From NCBI RefSeq assembly GCF_037914945.1, contig NZ_CP149787.1:2914001-2978000 (forward strand): a stretch of 64,000 nucleotides of DNA, given 5' to 3'. The notes under the pieces are model-generated. The model ran no database searches. It saw only the letters and a program-made list of their open reading frames with translations, and was not told the origin of the DNA. Shown piece after piece: positions 27,078 through 37,375 of this stretch (positions are counted from its first letter, which is position 1; each line of letters opens with the position of its first letter). A program made the translations under genes and the position numbers. Origin of the DNA: Haloterrigena sp. KLK7 (GTDB lineage Archaea; Halobacteriota; Halobacteria; Halobacteriales; Natrialbaceae).

Positions 27078-27605
27078 ATGACGCGCGACCGTCGCGTTCG
27101 TCGGTTCCGATCGGCGGACGCCGCCCGCGTCCGAGAGATCCACGAGGCGGCCATGCGAGACGTCGGCGCCTACGTCGAGGACGTCCCGGACGAGGACCTC
27201 GAGGCGATCAGCGAGACCTACCTCGAGGCGGGCGGCGAGTTCCTCGTCGGCGAACGTGAGGGACGAATCGTCGCGATGGGGGCGTTCCGACCGCTCGACG
27301 AGACGGATTTCGCCGCGCAGGTCGTCCCCGACCTCCCCGAGTCGACGGTCGAACTAACCAGAATGCGCGTCGATCCGGACCACCAGCGACGGGGCTACGG
27401 GCAGCAGATCGCCGAGGAACTCGAGCGCCGTGCCCGCGAGCGAGGCGTTCACTGCATCGTCCTCGATACGATGCCGATCCTGACCGCGGCGCGTCGACTC
27501 TACGAGAAACTGGGATTCGAGGAGGCGGCCCGCGAGCGAGTCGAGGGATTCGACGAGCCGCTCGAACTGCTATTCTACCGGAAATCGCTGTGCGGTAACG
27601 ACTGA
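27078..27605 (+). CDS. GNAT family N-acetyltransferase
   Basis: A 175-residue acetyl-CoA-dependent acetyltransferase. The acetyl-CoA loop reads MRVDPDHQRRGYGQQIAEELERRA (RxxGxG type, about 92-115, given in part), followed by TAARRLYEKLGFEEA at about 135-150. The substrate amine is unknown. It is convergent with mutS, 16 bases apart. Confidence 0.83.
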   Translation: MTRDRRVRRFRSADAARVREIHEAAMRDVGAYVEDVPDEDLEAISETYLEAGGEFLVGEREGRIVAMGAFRPLDETDFAAQVVPDLPESTVELTRMRVDPDHQRRGYGQQIAEELERRARERGVHCIVLDTMPILTAARRLYEKLGFEEAARERVEGFDEPLELLFYRKSLCGND

Positions 27606-27621
27606 CCGCAGCGTAACCGCG

Positions 27622-30348
<2,727 letters not shown>

Positions 30349-30489
30349 ACCTCAATTCCGCCGTCGGACGCGGAAATAGCTTGCTGGATCGGCGCCGAGC
30401 GCTCCGTTTCCGAAACAGTTCAGGTGTCGAGACTGTCAGGAAACGGAAAAAGCGTATTACGCTCGATCGCACAACTCCACACGAACAGC

Positions 30490-31953
30490 ATGGCCACCCG
30501 TTCGTCGACCGCGAGTCGCGTCCTCGTCTGTCTCGTCGCCCTCCTCGTCTGCGGCGCTTGGACGGTCGGGATCGTCGCCGCCGCGACCGGCGGGTCCGCC
30601 TCGCTCGAGACCGACGACGGTTCGCTCACGGGGACCGTCGACGAGACGGACGACGAGATCGAGAACGCGACGAACGATACTGATAGCGAGATCGAGAACG
30701 CGACGAACGAGACGACCGACGGGAGTCAAAACGCGACCGATGACACGACTGACGGGACCGGTGAGGCGGTCGACGAGACGACCGACGAAATCGACGAAAC
30801 CGTCGACGAACCCACCGATCCCCTCGAGAACGGGACCGAAACGGCGACGGACGTGGCCGACACGATCACCGACGAAACGACCGATACAGTCGACAACGTC
30901 ACCAATGAGACGGCCGGGACGGTCGACCGAACGCTCGATAACTCGAGCGGCGCCGTCGCCGGTAGCGGCGAACTCAACGGATCGATCGGATCGGGGTCCG
31001 TCGATCTCGAGGCGTCGGCGTCCGCGTCGACCGGCTCGAGCGACGACACGGACGAGGGCGATACCGCGGGCGCGACCGATTCCGCCGGCGGTGTCGGCGG
31101 CGGTGGCGCGGTCCCCGACGGCTCCTCGTCGGCGACTGACGCCGTCCTCGTCGGCCTGCTCGGGACGATCACCGCCGCGGGGGCCGCCAGCGCCGCCGGC
31201 GGGGCGGCCGGAGCCGGCGCCGGTGTCGGTGCGAGTACCGGAGCCGCTGCGGGGTCGGCCGGCGCCGCCGGCACTAGCGCAGGCGGCGCCGCGGCCGGCG
31301 GCGCGACCGGCCTCGCTGCGAAGTGGCTCGGTCAGTCGTCGGTCCTCCGGTACCTCCGGCGGGTCGGGTCGCTCGTCCCGTGGAAACTCGTCCCGATCTT
31401 CAGGTACAGCCGCTACGACGATTCGGACCCGCTCGAGAACGATCGGCGGCGGACGATCTACGAGACCGTCGCGGACGATCCCGGCTGTTACCTCTCGGAA
31501 GTCAGCGAGCGCAGCGGCGTCGCCCTCTCGACGGTCCGCCACCACGTCCGCGTCCTCGAGGAGGAGGGGCTGGTCGCCGCGGCCAAGGTCAACGGCAAGC
31601 GCCGGTACTTCCTCGAAGACGACGGGATGACGGCCGACGACGGCGACGCGATCGCCGACGTCGAACTCCACGCCGCCCTCGCGGAGCCGGCCAAACGCGA
31701 GGTGCTCGAGACGCTCGCCGACCTCGGGTCGGCGCCGAACGGCCGTCTCGCCGACGAACTCGAGCGCGACCCGAGTACCGTCTCCCACCACCTCTCGGCG
31801 CTCGAGGAGGACGGGCTGGTCGTCCGCGAGAAGGACGGTCGGTCGGTCGTCAACGAACTCGTGCCCGCGGTCGAAACGACCCTGCGAAGCGAGGACGCGG
31901 CGCTCGAGGACGTATCGGCCGAGACGTCGGCATCGGCGCCCGCCGACGACTGA
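30490..31953 (+). CDS. Membrane-anchored double winged-HTH regulator with acidic surface domain
   Basis: A 487-residue protein. Residues 10-32 form a signal-like helix. Residues 38-205 are a low-complexity, extracellular-type stretch rich in Asp, Glu, Thr and Asn, with repeated NATN/NETT sequons (candidate N-glycosylation sites). A Gly/Ala-rich hydrophobic segment lies at about 215-280. The cytoplasmic part has two winged helices: SEVSERSGVALSTVRHHVRV (about 335-355) and LADELERDPSTVSHHLSAL (about 418-436). The layout suggests a one-component sensor passing an outside signal to DNA. The start at 30490 places the signal helix at the N-terminus. Confidence 0.72.
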   Translation: MATRSSTASRVLVCLVALLVCGAWTVGIVAAATGGSASLETDDGSLTGTVDETDDEIENATNDTDSEIENATNETTDGSQNATDDTTDGTGEAVDETTDEIDETVDEPTDPLENGTETATDVADTITDETTDTVDNVTNETAGTVDRTLDNSSGAVAGSGELNGSIGSGSVDLEASASASTGSSDDTDEGDTAGATDSAGGVGGGGAVPDGSSSATDAVLVGLLGTITAAGAASAAGGAAGAGAGVGASTGAAAGSAGAAGTSAGGAAAGGATGLAAKWLGQSSVLRYLRRVGSLVPWKLVPIFRYSRYDDSDPLENDRRRTIYETVADDPGCYLSEVSERSGVALSTVRHHVRVLEEEGLVAAAKVNGKRRYFLEDDGMTADDGDAIADVELHAALAEPAKREVLETLADLGSAPNGRLADELERDPSTVSHHLSALEEDGLVVREKDGRSVVNELVPAVETTLRSEDAALEDVSAETSASAPADD

Positions 31954-32001
31954 CGGAGGGGACGATCGGCAGTAGGAGGACGTCTGAAATCGACTTCCCT
32001 C

Positions 32002-32787
32002 TCACGTACCGAGTCGTGACGTCCCCGGCGCCTCGAGGGTCGCGTTGACGACGATCCCGACCATGAGCAGGACGGCTGCGAGATAGAGACTCGTGAGGAT
32101 GATAATGACACCGCTGAGCACACCGTATATCGCGTATCGGCCGGCGTTGGCGGCGTAATAGTGGACCCCGGTGTGAACGAGCGTCCAGCCGAACGCGGTC
32201 ACGAGTGCTCCCGGGAGCGCGGCCGACGGCGTAGTCGCCGACCGCGACGGGACGTAGTACATCGGCAGGAAGGCGACGGTGAGCGCGAGAACGAGGACGA
32301 CGACTCCCGAGAGTCCGGCGACCGGCCCGACGGGCGGCAGCGGGAACAGCGCGCTCGTCCCGACGATCGCGACGATCGCCAGTCCGATAGAGCCGAGGAC
32401 GACGACGGCGTCGCGAACCTGGCTTCCGAGCGGACGCTCGGGTACCCGCTCGATACGCTCGACGACCGCTAGGAAACCGACGGCGACGTTCGCACTACTC
32501 CAGGCGAGGACGCCGACCGCGAACAGCGCCGCCCAGGTTCGTCCCGTCGCGGTCGTCGTCGCCTCGTAGACCAGCCGCTGGGCGCCGGGCGTGAGAAATT
32601 CCGGTGTCGTGCCGTGAATCCGGGTGACGAGCCGCTCGCCGACGAGCGCGAACAGGAGCATGAGCAAGGGGATGAACGCGACAAACGCGTAGTACGCGAG
32701 CGCGGCCGCGGGATACTTGACGTCTTGCTCGTAGACGACCCGGACGACCGTTGCCGCGGACTCGATCGCCTCGGCCAGGCGCCCCAT
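32002..32787 (-). CDS. YihY/BrkB family membrane protein
   Basis: A 261-residue protein with about six helices. The N-terminus has VKYPAAALAYYAFVAFIPLLM, the YihY signature in which a conserved aromatic AYYAF core follows a cytoplasmic helix. Later LGSIGLAIVAIVGT, LPMYYVPSR and YAIYGVLSGVIIILTSLYLAA complete the fold. The function of the family is not settled. It is transcribed toward the HTH regulator gene. Confidence 0.83.
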   Translation of the reverse strand: MGRLAEAIESAATVVRVVYEQDVKYPAAALAYYAFVAFIPLLMLLFALVGERLVTRIHGTTPEFLTPGAQRLVYEATTTATGRTWAALFAVGVLAWSSANVAVGFLAVVERIERVPERPLGSQVRDAVVVLGSIGLAIVAIVGTSALFPLPPVGPVAGLSGVVVLVLALTVAFLPMYYVPSRSATTPSAALPGALVTAFGWTLVHTGVHYYAANAGRYAIYGVLSGVIIILTSLYLAAVLLMVGIVVNATLEAPGTSRLGT

Positions 32788-33011
32788 ACGCCCACTACGG
32801 TCATGCGGCCCAAACCGCTGTCCCCCGACAATTCCAGGCCGCTCGACGACGTCGTTCCCGAACAGTTCGTCACCTCGCTCCCCGGACCACCGAGACGATC
32901 GCGATCGGGGTCCCGTGGAATACTCGAGTCGAGCCCGCGAGAGCGGGTCGAGCTACCGGTCTCGGCGATCGTAGCAGCGGCGATCGTCCCGTAGACCGTC
33001 CGTACCGGGAG

Positions 33012-33350
33012 TCACTCGATGGCGTCGGTCGTCTCGAAATAGCGATCGGCGTGCGCACTACAGCCCGGATTGAATGCCGCGTCACAGGACGGACACCGGT
33101 AGTCGGCCTCGAGGTACACTGGAACGGTCAGTTCCGTCTCGCAGACGCCACACAGCACCGACGGGTCGTCGAAGCGATCGCGCGGCCACGGAACGGCGTC
33201 GTGGTCCGTCGTCTCCTCGTGACAGCGGTAACAGGGATAGTAGCGCTCGCAGCAGGCGAATTTGAAGGCGACGACGTCGCGATCGGTGTGGTAGTGGTCA
33301 CACCGGGTCTCGGAACCGACGTCGACGCCGCGAACGGATGGGTCAGACAC
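33012..33350 (-). CDS. CHY zinc finger protein
   Basis: A 112-residue protein of the CHY-type zinc finger family. The ligands are laid out as CDHYH (about 17), CCERYYPCYRCHE (about 33-45), CGVCE (about 68-72), CPSCDAAFNPGC (about 86-97) and H. This set binds three zinc ions in eukaryotic Pirh2-type proteins; the archaeal forms are of unknown function. It ends the minus-strand run beside gvpO but with a 123-base gap. Confidence 0.82.
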   Translation of the reverse strand: MSDPSVRGVDVGSETRCDHYHTDRDVVAFKFACCERYYPCYRCHEETTDHDAVPWPRDRFDDPSVLCGVCETELTVPVYLEADYRCPSCDAAFNPGCSAHADRYFETTDAIE

Positions 33351-33473
33351 GGATCGTCGGTCGAACCGACGAGCGGACGGGACTTCGAGGTTTCGACCGA
33401 CAGGTTCGCGACAGCGGTGGCTCTCGGTGCCCGACGAACCGGGCCGGTATCGGACGGCTTCGGCGGTGATCCC

Positions 33474-34037
33474 TCACTCGAACGACGTCGTATCGCCGCG
33501 CCGGTAGCGGTCGAGACGACGGTAGCCGTGGACGGTCGCGTTCTCGTCGAGTTCGATCTCGTAGCGACCGACGATGTCCTGCGTGTCGGGGACGGCCCGC
33601 CGCTCGACGACTTCGACGACCGCGCGCCAGCCGTCGTCGGTCGGCGAGATCTCGCTGACGGCGTCGAACTCCCGGCCGATGAGTTCGCCGGCGGTCGACT
33701 GGACGGTCCGGCGAACCGCGAGGACGCCCGCGATCTCGTCGTGATCGGTGTCGACGTCGGCGTCTACTTCCTCGGGATCGGTCTTCTCCTCGCCGGTCAT
33801 GTCGACCGCACCCAGTTCCTGGCTCTGGGCCTGCGACTGCCGTTCGTCGTCCTGTGCCGCTTCGTCCTGTTCGTCTTCGACTGCTTGACTGTCACTCACG
33901 GTTGGATCACTCTCGTCGTGCTGATAGCAGAAGCCGTCCTCCTGGGCCGGCCGCGAACAGCGCTCGCCGTCCTCGGTCAGCGCCCGACACTGGTCCTGCG
34001 CTTGCTCCGCTGATTGCTGGGTATCGGCTTCGGCCAT
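33474..34037 (-). CDS. gvpO: Gas vesicle protein GvpO with N-terminal zinc-knuckle-like extension
   Basis: A 187-residue protein. The C-terminal 90 residues are a normal GvpO domain (VRRTVQSTAGELIGREFDAVSEI, given in part, and DDGWRAVVEVVERRAVPDTQDI, then GRYEIELDE and YRRLDRYRRGD). GvpO is required for vesicle formation. The N-terminus carries an extra motif, CRALTEDGERCSRPAQEDGF, then CYQH: a C-x8-C-x9-C-x2-H pattern like small zinc-binding knuckles. A long acidic, Gln-rich linker joins the two. It is the last gene of the gvpA-gvpN-gvpO transcript. Confidence 0.88.
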   Translation of the reverse strand: MAEADTQQSAEQAQDQCRALTEDGERCSRPAQEDGFCYQHDESDPTVSDSQAVEDEQDEAAQDDERQSQAQSQELGAVDMTGEEKTDPEEVDADVDTDHDEIAGVLAVRRTVQSTAGELIGREFDAVSEISPTDDGWRAVVEVVERRAVPDTQDIVGRYEIELDENATVHGYRRLDRYRRGDTTSFE

Positions 34038-34118
34038 TGGCGTGTGCTGAACCTGTCGCGTGTATTCGTCCGTGTCTAGTCTAGGTACCGTGATTCGTTC
34101 TCAGCGGCCGGCGCCGAG

Positions 34119-35174
34119 TCAGACCGACTCGGCGATCTGCGTCCGGAGCTGCGAGACGTCCTCTGGCCCCTCGCCGGCGATCTTCGGCGCGAGGACGTCC
34201 ATGAAGACGTCGGTCAGCAACTCGTCGTCGAACTCGCCGACCTCGCCGTCGCCGTCTCCGTTTCGCTGGCCGTCGAAGACCGCCAGCCCCTTCGCGGCCG
34301 TGATCGCCGCCCGCGTGCCGACGACGAGGTCGAGTTCGTCCCGCAGCGCTCGCGTCTTCGCGACGATCGCCTCGACGTCTTCCTCGGAGAGATCGACGTG
34401 AGACTTGACGATCTCGCGCTCGGTCTCCTCGTCGTAGTAGTCGATGTGGACGCCGACGAAGCGGTCGAGCAGCGCGTCCTGCTGTCGGTGAACGCCGGCG
34501 TACTCGACGTCGTTCGAGGTGAAGATCGCCCGGAACTCGGGGTGGACGTCGATCGTCCGATCCTCGCCGCGCTTGCCCGGTCGCTCGAGGACGCCCTCCT
34601 CGAACACCGAGAGCAAGACGTTGTGCGCCGAGGGGTCGCTACGCGAGAACTCGTTGTAGACGAGCGTCGCGCCCTCCCGGACGGCCACCGAGAGCGGGTT
34701 GTCGACCCACCGTTCGCGGACGACCTCGGTCTTCTTGCTGACGCCGCCGACGAACTGGTCGGTCTCCTTGTACCGTTCTCCGCCGGCGTTCGCACCGACG
34801 AGCGCGGCCGTGTCGACGGACTCGTCGCCGTTGATCCACACGACCGGTCGGCCGCGCTCGGCGGCGGCCGACAGCGCAAGCGCCGTCTTCCCACAGCCCG
34901 TCGGGCCGATCAGGTGGACCGGCTTCTCCGCCTCGAGCCAGCCGGTGATCCGGCTTCGCAGCGAGGCGACGGCGTCGGTCTCGATGAACGGTTCGGGAGC
35001 GACGTCTTCGGGAGCCGAGAGGGGACCGTCCCCGCTCTGCGCGCTCGACGACGACGTCCCGTTCGACGACTGCCGGGCGAGTTTCTTCTTCGCACGCCGT
35101 CCCTGCTTCTCGGAGCGGTCGCTCGTAATCTTCCGACCTCTGACCTTGCGCTTGCGCGACGAATCGTCGGCCAT
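34119..35174 (-). CDS. gvpN: Gas vesicle protein GvpN (AAA+ ATPase)
   Basis: A 351-residue MoxR/NorQ-type AAA+ ATPase that promotes vesicle growth. After a basic 60-residue N-terminus (RKRKVRGRK, KQGRRAKKKLAR) comes Walker A GPTGCGKT at residues 90-97. Walker B is TLVYNEFSRS (about 170), and EFRAIFTSNDVEYAG (about 215) is the sensor region. The gene starts 6 bases after the gvpA stop. The basic extension is longer than I expect for haloarchaeal GvpN. Confidence 0.92.
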   Translation of the reverse strand: MADDSSRKRKVRGRKITSDRSEKQGRRAKKKLARQSSNGTSSSSAQSGDGPLSAPEDVAPEPFIETDAVASLRSRITGWLEAEKPVHLIGPTGCGKTALALSAAAERGRPVVWINGDESVDTAALVGANAGGERYKETDQFVGGVSKKTEVVRERWVDNPLSVAVREGATLVYNEFSRSDPSAHNVLLSVFEEGVLERPGKRGEDRTIDVHPEFRAIFTSNDVEYAGVHRQQDALLDRFVGVHIDYYDEETEREIVKSHVDLSEEDVEAIVAKTRALRDELDLVVGTRAAITAAKGLAVFDGQRNGDGDGEVGEFDDELLTDVFMDVLAPKIAGEGPEDVSQLRTQIAESV

Positions 35175-35180
35175 GGAGGG

Positions 35181-35471
35181 TTATTGGGTGGCGGATTCGG
35201 GTGACGATTCCGGACGCGGTTCGACCTCGAGCTCCTCCAGCTCCTCGAGGTCGCCCTCCGCCGTCGCTTGCTCAATTTTCGCGATCTCCTCCGCGTAGTG
35301 CAGGAAGGTGTCCACGGAGGCGACGACGACGCGGGCCTCGATCGTCAGGAGTTCGATCCCAACGACCGAGATCCGCGCCCAGACGTCGATGACGACGCCC
35401 TTGTCGAGGATGCGATCCAGTACCTCCGCGAGACTCGAGGAGTCGGGTCTCCGACCTGATGATGCTGCCAT
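35181..35471 (-). CDS. gvpA: Gas vesicle structural protein GvpA
   Basis: This 96-residue protein is the main wall protein. Residues 11-68 match GvpA almost exactly: [40 protein letters not shown] and [13 protein letters not shown]. The N-terminus has an extra SSGRRP and the C-terminus an acidic 25-residue tail ([17 protein letters not shown]), making it about 20 residues longer than Halobacterium GvpA. The ATG read from 35471 follows a TATA-like TTACGAA (minus strand, 35494-35500) at the right distance. Confidence 0.94.
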   Translation of the reverse strand: MAASSGRRPDSSSLAEVLDRILDKGVVIDVWARISVVGIELLTIEARVVVASVDTFLHYAEEIAKIEQATAEGDLEELEELEVEPRPESSPESATQ

Positions 35472-35650
35472 ACGGACGATGGTACAGCACGGGTTCGTAA
35501 CACGACAAGGGCTGCGTCTGCAAGCCGCCGTCTCCGGATCGATCGCTCGAGCGACCGATCGGTGCCGTCGCCGCGGGCTGCGATTGCAAGCACCACGATG
35601 ACCCATCGCGGCGGTGAATCTCACGTGACGAGTTCCTCGAGTACCCGCAG
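35472..35650. promoter_or_regulatory. gvpA/gvpF divergent control region with paired 17-mers and a central palindrome
   Basis: Two 17-base direct repeats, GGGCTGCGTCTGCAAGC (35509-35525) and GGGCTGCGATTGCAAGC (35575-35591), differ at two bases. Almost midway between them is a near-perfect 24-base palindrome (35537-35560; arms of 12 with one mismatch; core TCGCTCGAGCGA). The first repeat sits just upstream of the gvpA TATA-like element, where activator sites lie in other haloarchaeal gvp loci. The sequence is unlike the GvpE site I know, and gvpE is absent. Confidence 0.5.
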
Positions 35651-35809
35651 GTGAGGGCCGGCGAGGCGGATTCCGGCGGCGCTCCCCGGGTAGTCGACCC
35701 CGTTCCCATGATATCCCGATCGATCCGTCTCGAGGCCGTGGACGAATCGCGCCCGCGCTTGCGGGCACGAGCAGCGCCGCCGTTCGACGCCGGGGTGATC
35801 GACCGATGA
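35651..35809 (+). CDS. Candidate small ORF coupled to gvpF
   Basis: An open frame whose stop overlaps the gvpF start by ATGA at 35806-35809. It may begin with GTG at 35651 (52 residues) or ATG at 35708 (33 residues: a basic, Arg-rich peptide with [19 protein letters not shown]). There is no homologous family I recognise. The evidence is the overlap and the need for an upstream mRNA leader, as gvpF has a strong Shine-Dalgarno site (GGTGATC, 35794-35800) rather than a leaderless start. It could be a chance frame. Confidence 0.3.
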   Translation: MRAGEADSGGAPRVVDPVPMISRSIRLEAVDESRPRLRARAAPPFDAGVIDR

Positions 35810-36429
35810 CCCACCGATACGTCTACGGCGTGATGAACGACGACCCCGTCGAGTTCGAGACCGACGCGGTCGGCGGCGCCGACCGCGTCTACACGGTCTC
35901 GCACCGACGGCTCAACGCCGTCGTCTCCGACATCGACACGACCGATCCGGAGGAGACCGACGAGGACGCCCAGCGACACGACGACGTCCTCCGGGAGATC
36001 ATGGAGCGCGACGGCGGCCGCACCATCGTCCCGATGCAGTTCGGGATGGCCTTCGAGAACGATCGGGCACTGAAGAACGTCCTTCGAGGCGCGAGACCGG
36101 CGTTCCGCCGCGCGATCAACGACATCGAGGGCCGGGAGGAACTCGGCCTCAAGGTCGTCCGCGAGGAGGACGCCGACGTCGATACCGACGCGCTCGAAGA
36201 AGCCGTCGCGGACGCGCTCGAGCCGATCGCCGCCCAATCGGTCCCCAACGACCTGTTCAGCGATCGGCTCGTGCTCAACCGGTCGTACCTCGTCGACCGC
36301 GACGAGCGCGAGCGGTTCGACGAGGCGGTGGCCGACCTCGAGGCGGAGTACGACGACCTCATGTTCCGCTACACGGGGCCGTTCGCGCCGTACAGCTTCG
36401 TCGACGTCAAGATCGGAGCCCAACAGTAA
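35806..36429 (+). CDS. gvpF: Gas vesicle protein GvpF
   Basis: A 207-residue GvpF/GvpL family protein. It opens [16 protein letters not shown], then [20 protein letters not shown] and [20 protein letters not shown] (typical of the N-domain), and ends [20 protein letters not shown], the conserved C-terminal signature. GvpF is a minor essential vesicle component that binds GvpA. First recognised gene of the rightward operon; the ATG at 35806 follows a good Shine-Dalgarno site. Confidence 0.93.
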   Translation: MTHRYVYGVMNDDPVEFETDAVGGADRVYTVSHRRLNAVVSDIDTTDPEETDEDAQRHDDVLREIMERDGGRTIVPMQFGMAFENDRALKNVLRGARPAFRRAINDIEGREELGLKVVREEDADVDTDALEEAVADALEPIAAQSVPNDLFSDRLVLNRSYLVDRDERERFDEAVADLEAEYDDLMFRYTGPFAPYSFVDVKIGAQQ

Positions 36430-36431
36430 CC

Positions 36432-36686
36432 ATGTTCATCCTCGACGACCTCCTGATCCGACCGTTCGTCGGCATCGTGGACACGCTGCACACGATGGCG
36501 CTGAGCGAGATGTACGACATCGAGGCGCTCGAGGACGACCTCAAGGAGAACCAGTTGCTGTACGAACTCGGCGAGCGCTCCGAGGAGGAGTACCGGCGCC
36601 GCAAGGACGAACTCGAGGAGGAGATCGAAATCGCCCGCGACGTCCACGAGCGACTCGCGAGCGGCCGCGTAGAGGTGAAACGCTGA
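36432..36686 (+). CDS. gvpG: Gas vesicle protein GvpG
   Basis: An 84-residue protein with the GvpG pattern: FILDDLLIRPFVGIVDTLHT followed by a charged coiled helix (ALEDDLKENQLLYELGERSE, then EEYRRRKDELEEEIEIARDV). It is essential in vesicle formation in studied haloarchaea. The stop overlaps the gvpH ATG by one base. It starts two bases after the gvpF stop. Confidence 0.92.
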   Translation: MFILDDLLIRPFVGIVDTLHTMALSEMYDIEALEDDLKENQLLYELGERSEEEYRRRKDELEEEIEIARDVHERLASGRVEVKR

Positions 36687-37375
36687 TGTCACCAGACGAC
36701 CACACACCCGAGGACCGACGCGACGAATCGAGCGACGACCAGGGCCACTGGCTCACCAGCCTGCTGTCGGCCCTCGAGTGGCTGGACGAGGCCTCCCGCT
36801 CCGGCCAGCGCCGCGGCGATCGGACGACTATCGACTACGACGTCTCGATCCGGACCGGTGACGCGCTCACCGATCGACCGGCGGGCGATCGACGTCCGTT
36901 CGCCGGCGGCGCGGACGATCGCGATCGGTTCGACCGCGGACGGGACTCCGAGTGGAATCGACCGCGGACGCGCCGGTACCGCGGCGACTCGTCCGAATCG
37001 TCGCCGTCGACCGCGCCCTCGAGCGACCACCACGTGACGACGCGGGAGGCCGAAGACGAACTGCTCGTCACCGCCGACGTGGCCGGCGCCGATCCGGACG
37101 ACGTCACCGTCGGATTCGACGGTGCGACGCTCGTCGTCGGGGTCGAGGACCGCGAGATCGATCGGGTCGACGTCCCGTGGCGCGAGCGAACGGCCGAGGC
37201 GACGATCAAAAACGGCGTGCTCTCCGTGCGGATCGAACCGGCCTCGAACGACGGGGCGGACGGAGCGTCGGCGTCGGACACGGAACCGGAACCCGAGGCG
37301 TCCGAGACGTCGTCGGAAACGGAGACCGAGACGGCGACGGACTCGGACCCCGAGACGGAGGACGACGATGAGTGA
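36686..37375 (+). CDS. gvpH: Gas vesicle protein GvpH (Hsp20-like)
   Basis: A 229-residue protein. The N-terminal 100 residues are charged and disordered in look (HWLTSLLSALEWLDEASRSG is the recognisable GvpH block). The alpha-crystallin-like domain covers about 115-180: HVTTREAEDELLVTADVAGA, then VTVGFDGATLVVGV, ending ATIKNGVLSVRIEPA. The C-terminus is an acidic Glu/Thr/Asp tail. GvpH binds and stabilises other Gvp proteins. A Shine-Dalgarno AGGTGA precedes the start. It overlaps the next gene by eight bases, ATGAGTGA. Confidence 0.88.
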   Translation: MSPDDHTPEDRRDESSDDQGHWLTSLLSALEWLDEASRSGQRRGDRTTIDYDVSIRTGDALTDRPAGDRRPFAGGADDRDRFDRGRDSEWNRPRTRRYRGDSSESSPSTAPSSDHHVTTREAEDELLVTADVAGADPDDVTVGFDGATLVVGVEDREIDRVDVPWRERTAEATIKNGVLSVRIEPASNDGADGASASDTEPEPEASETSSETETETATDSDPETEDDDE

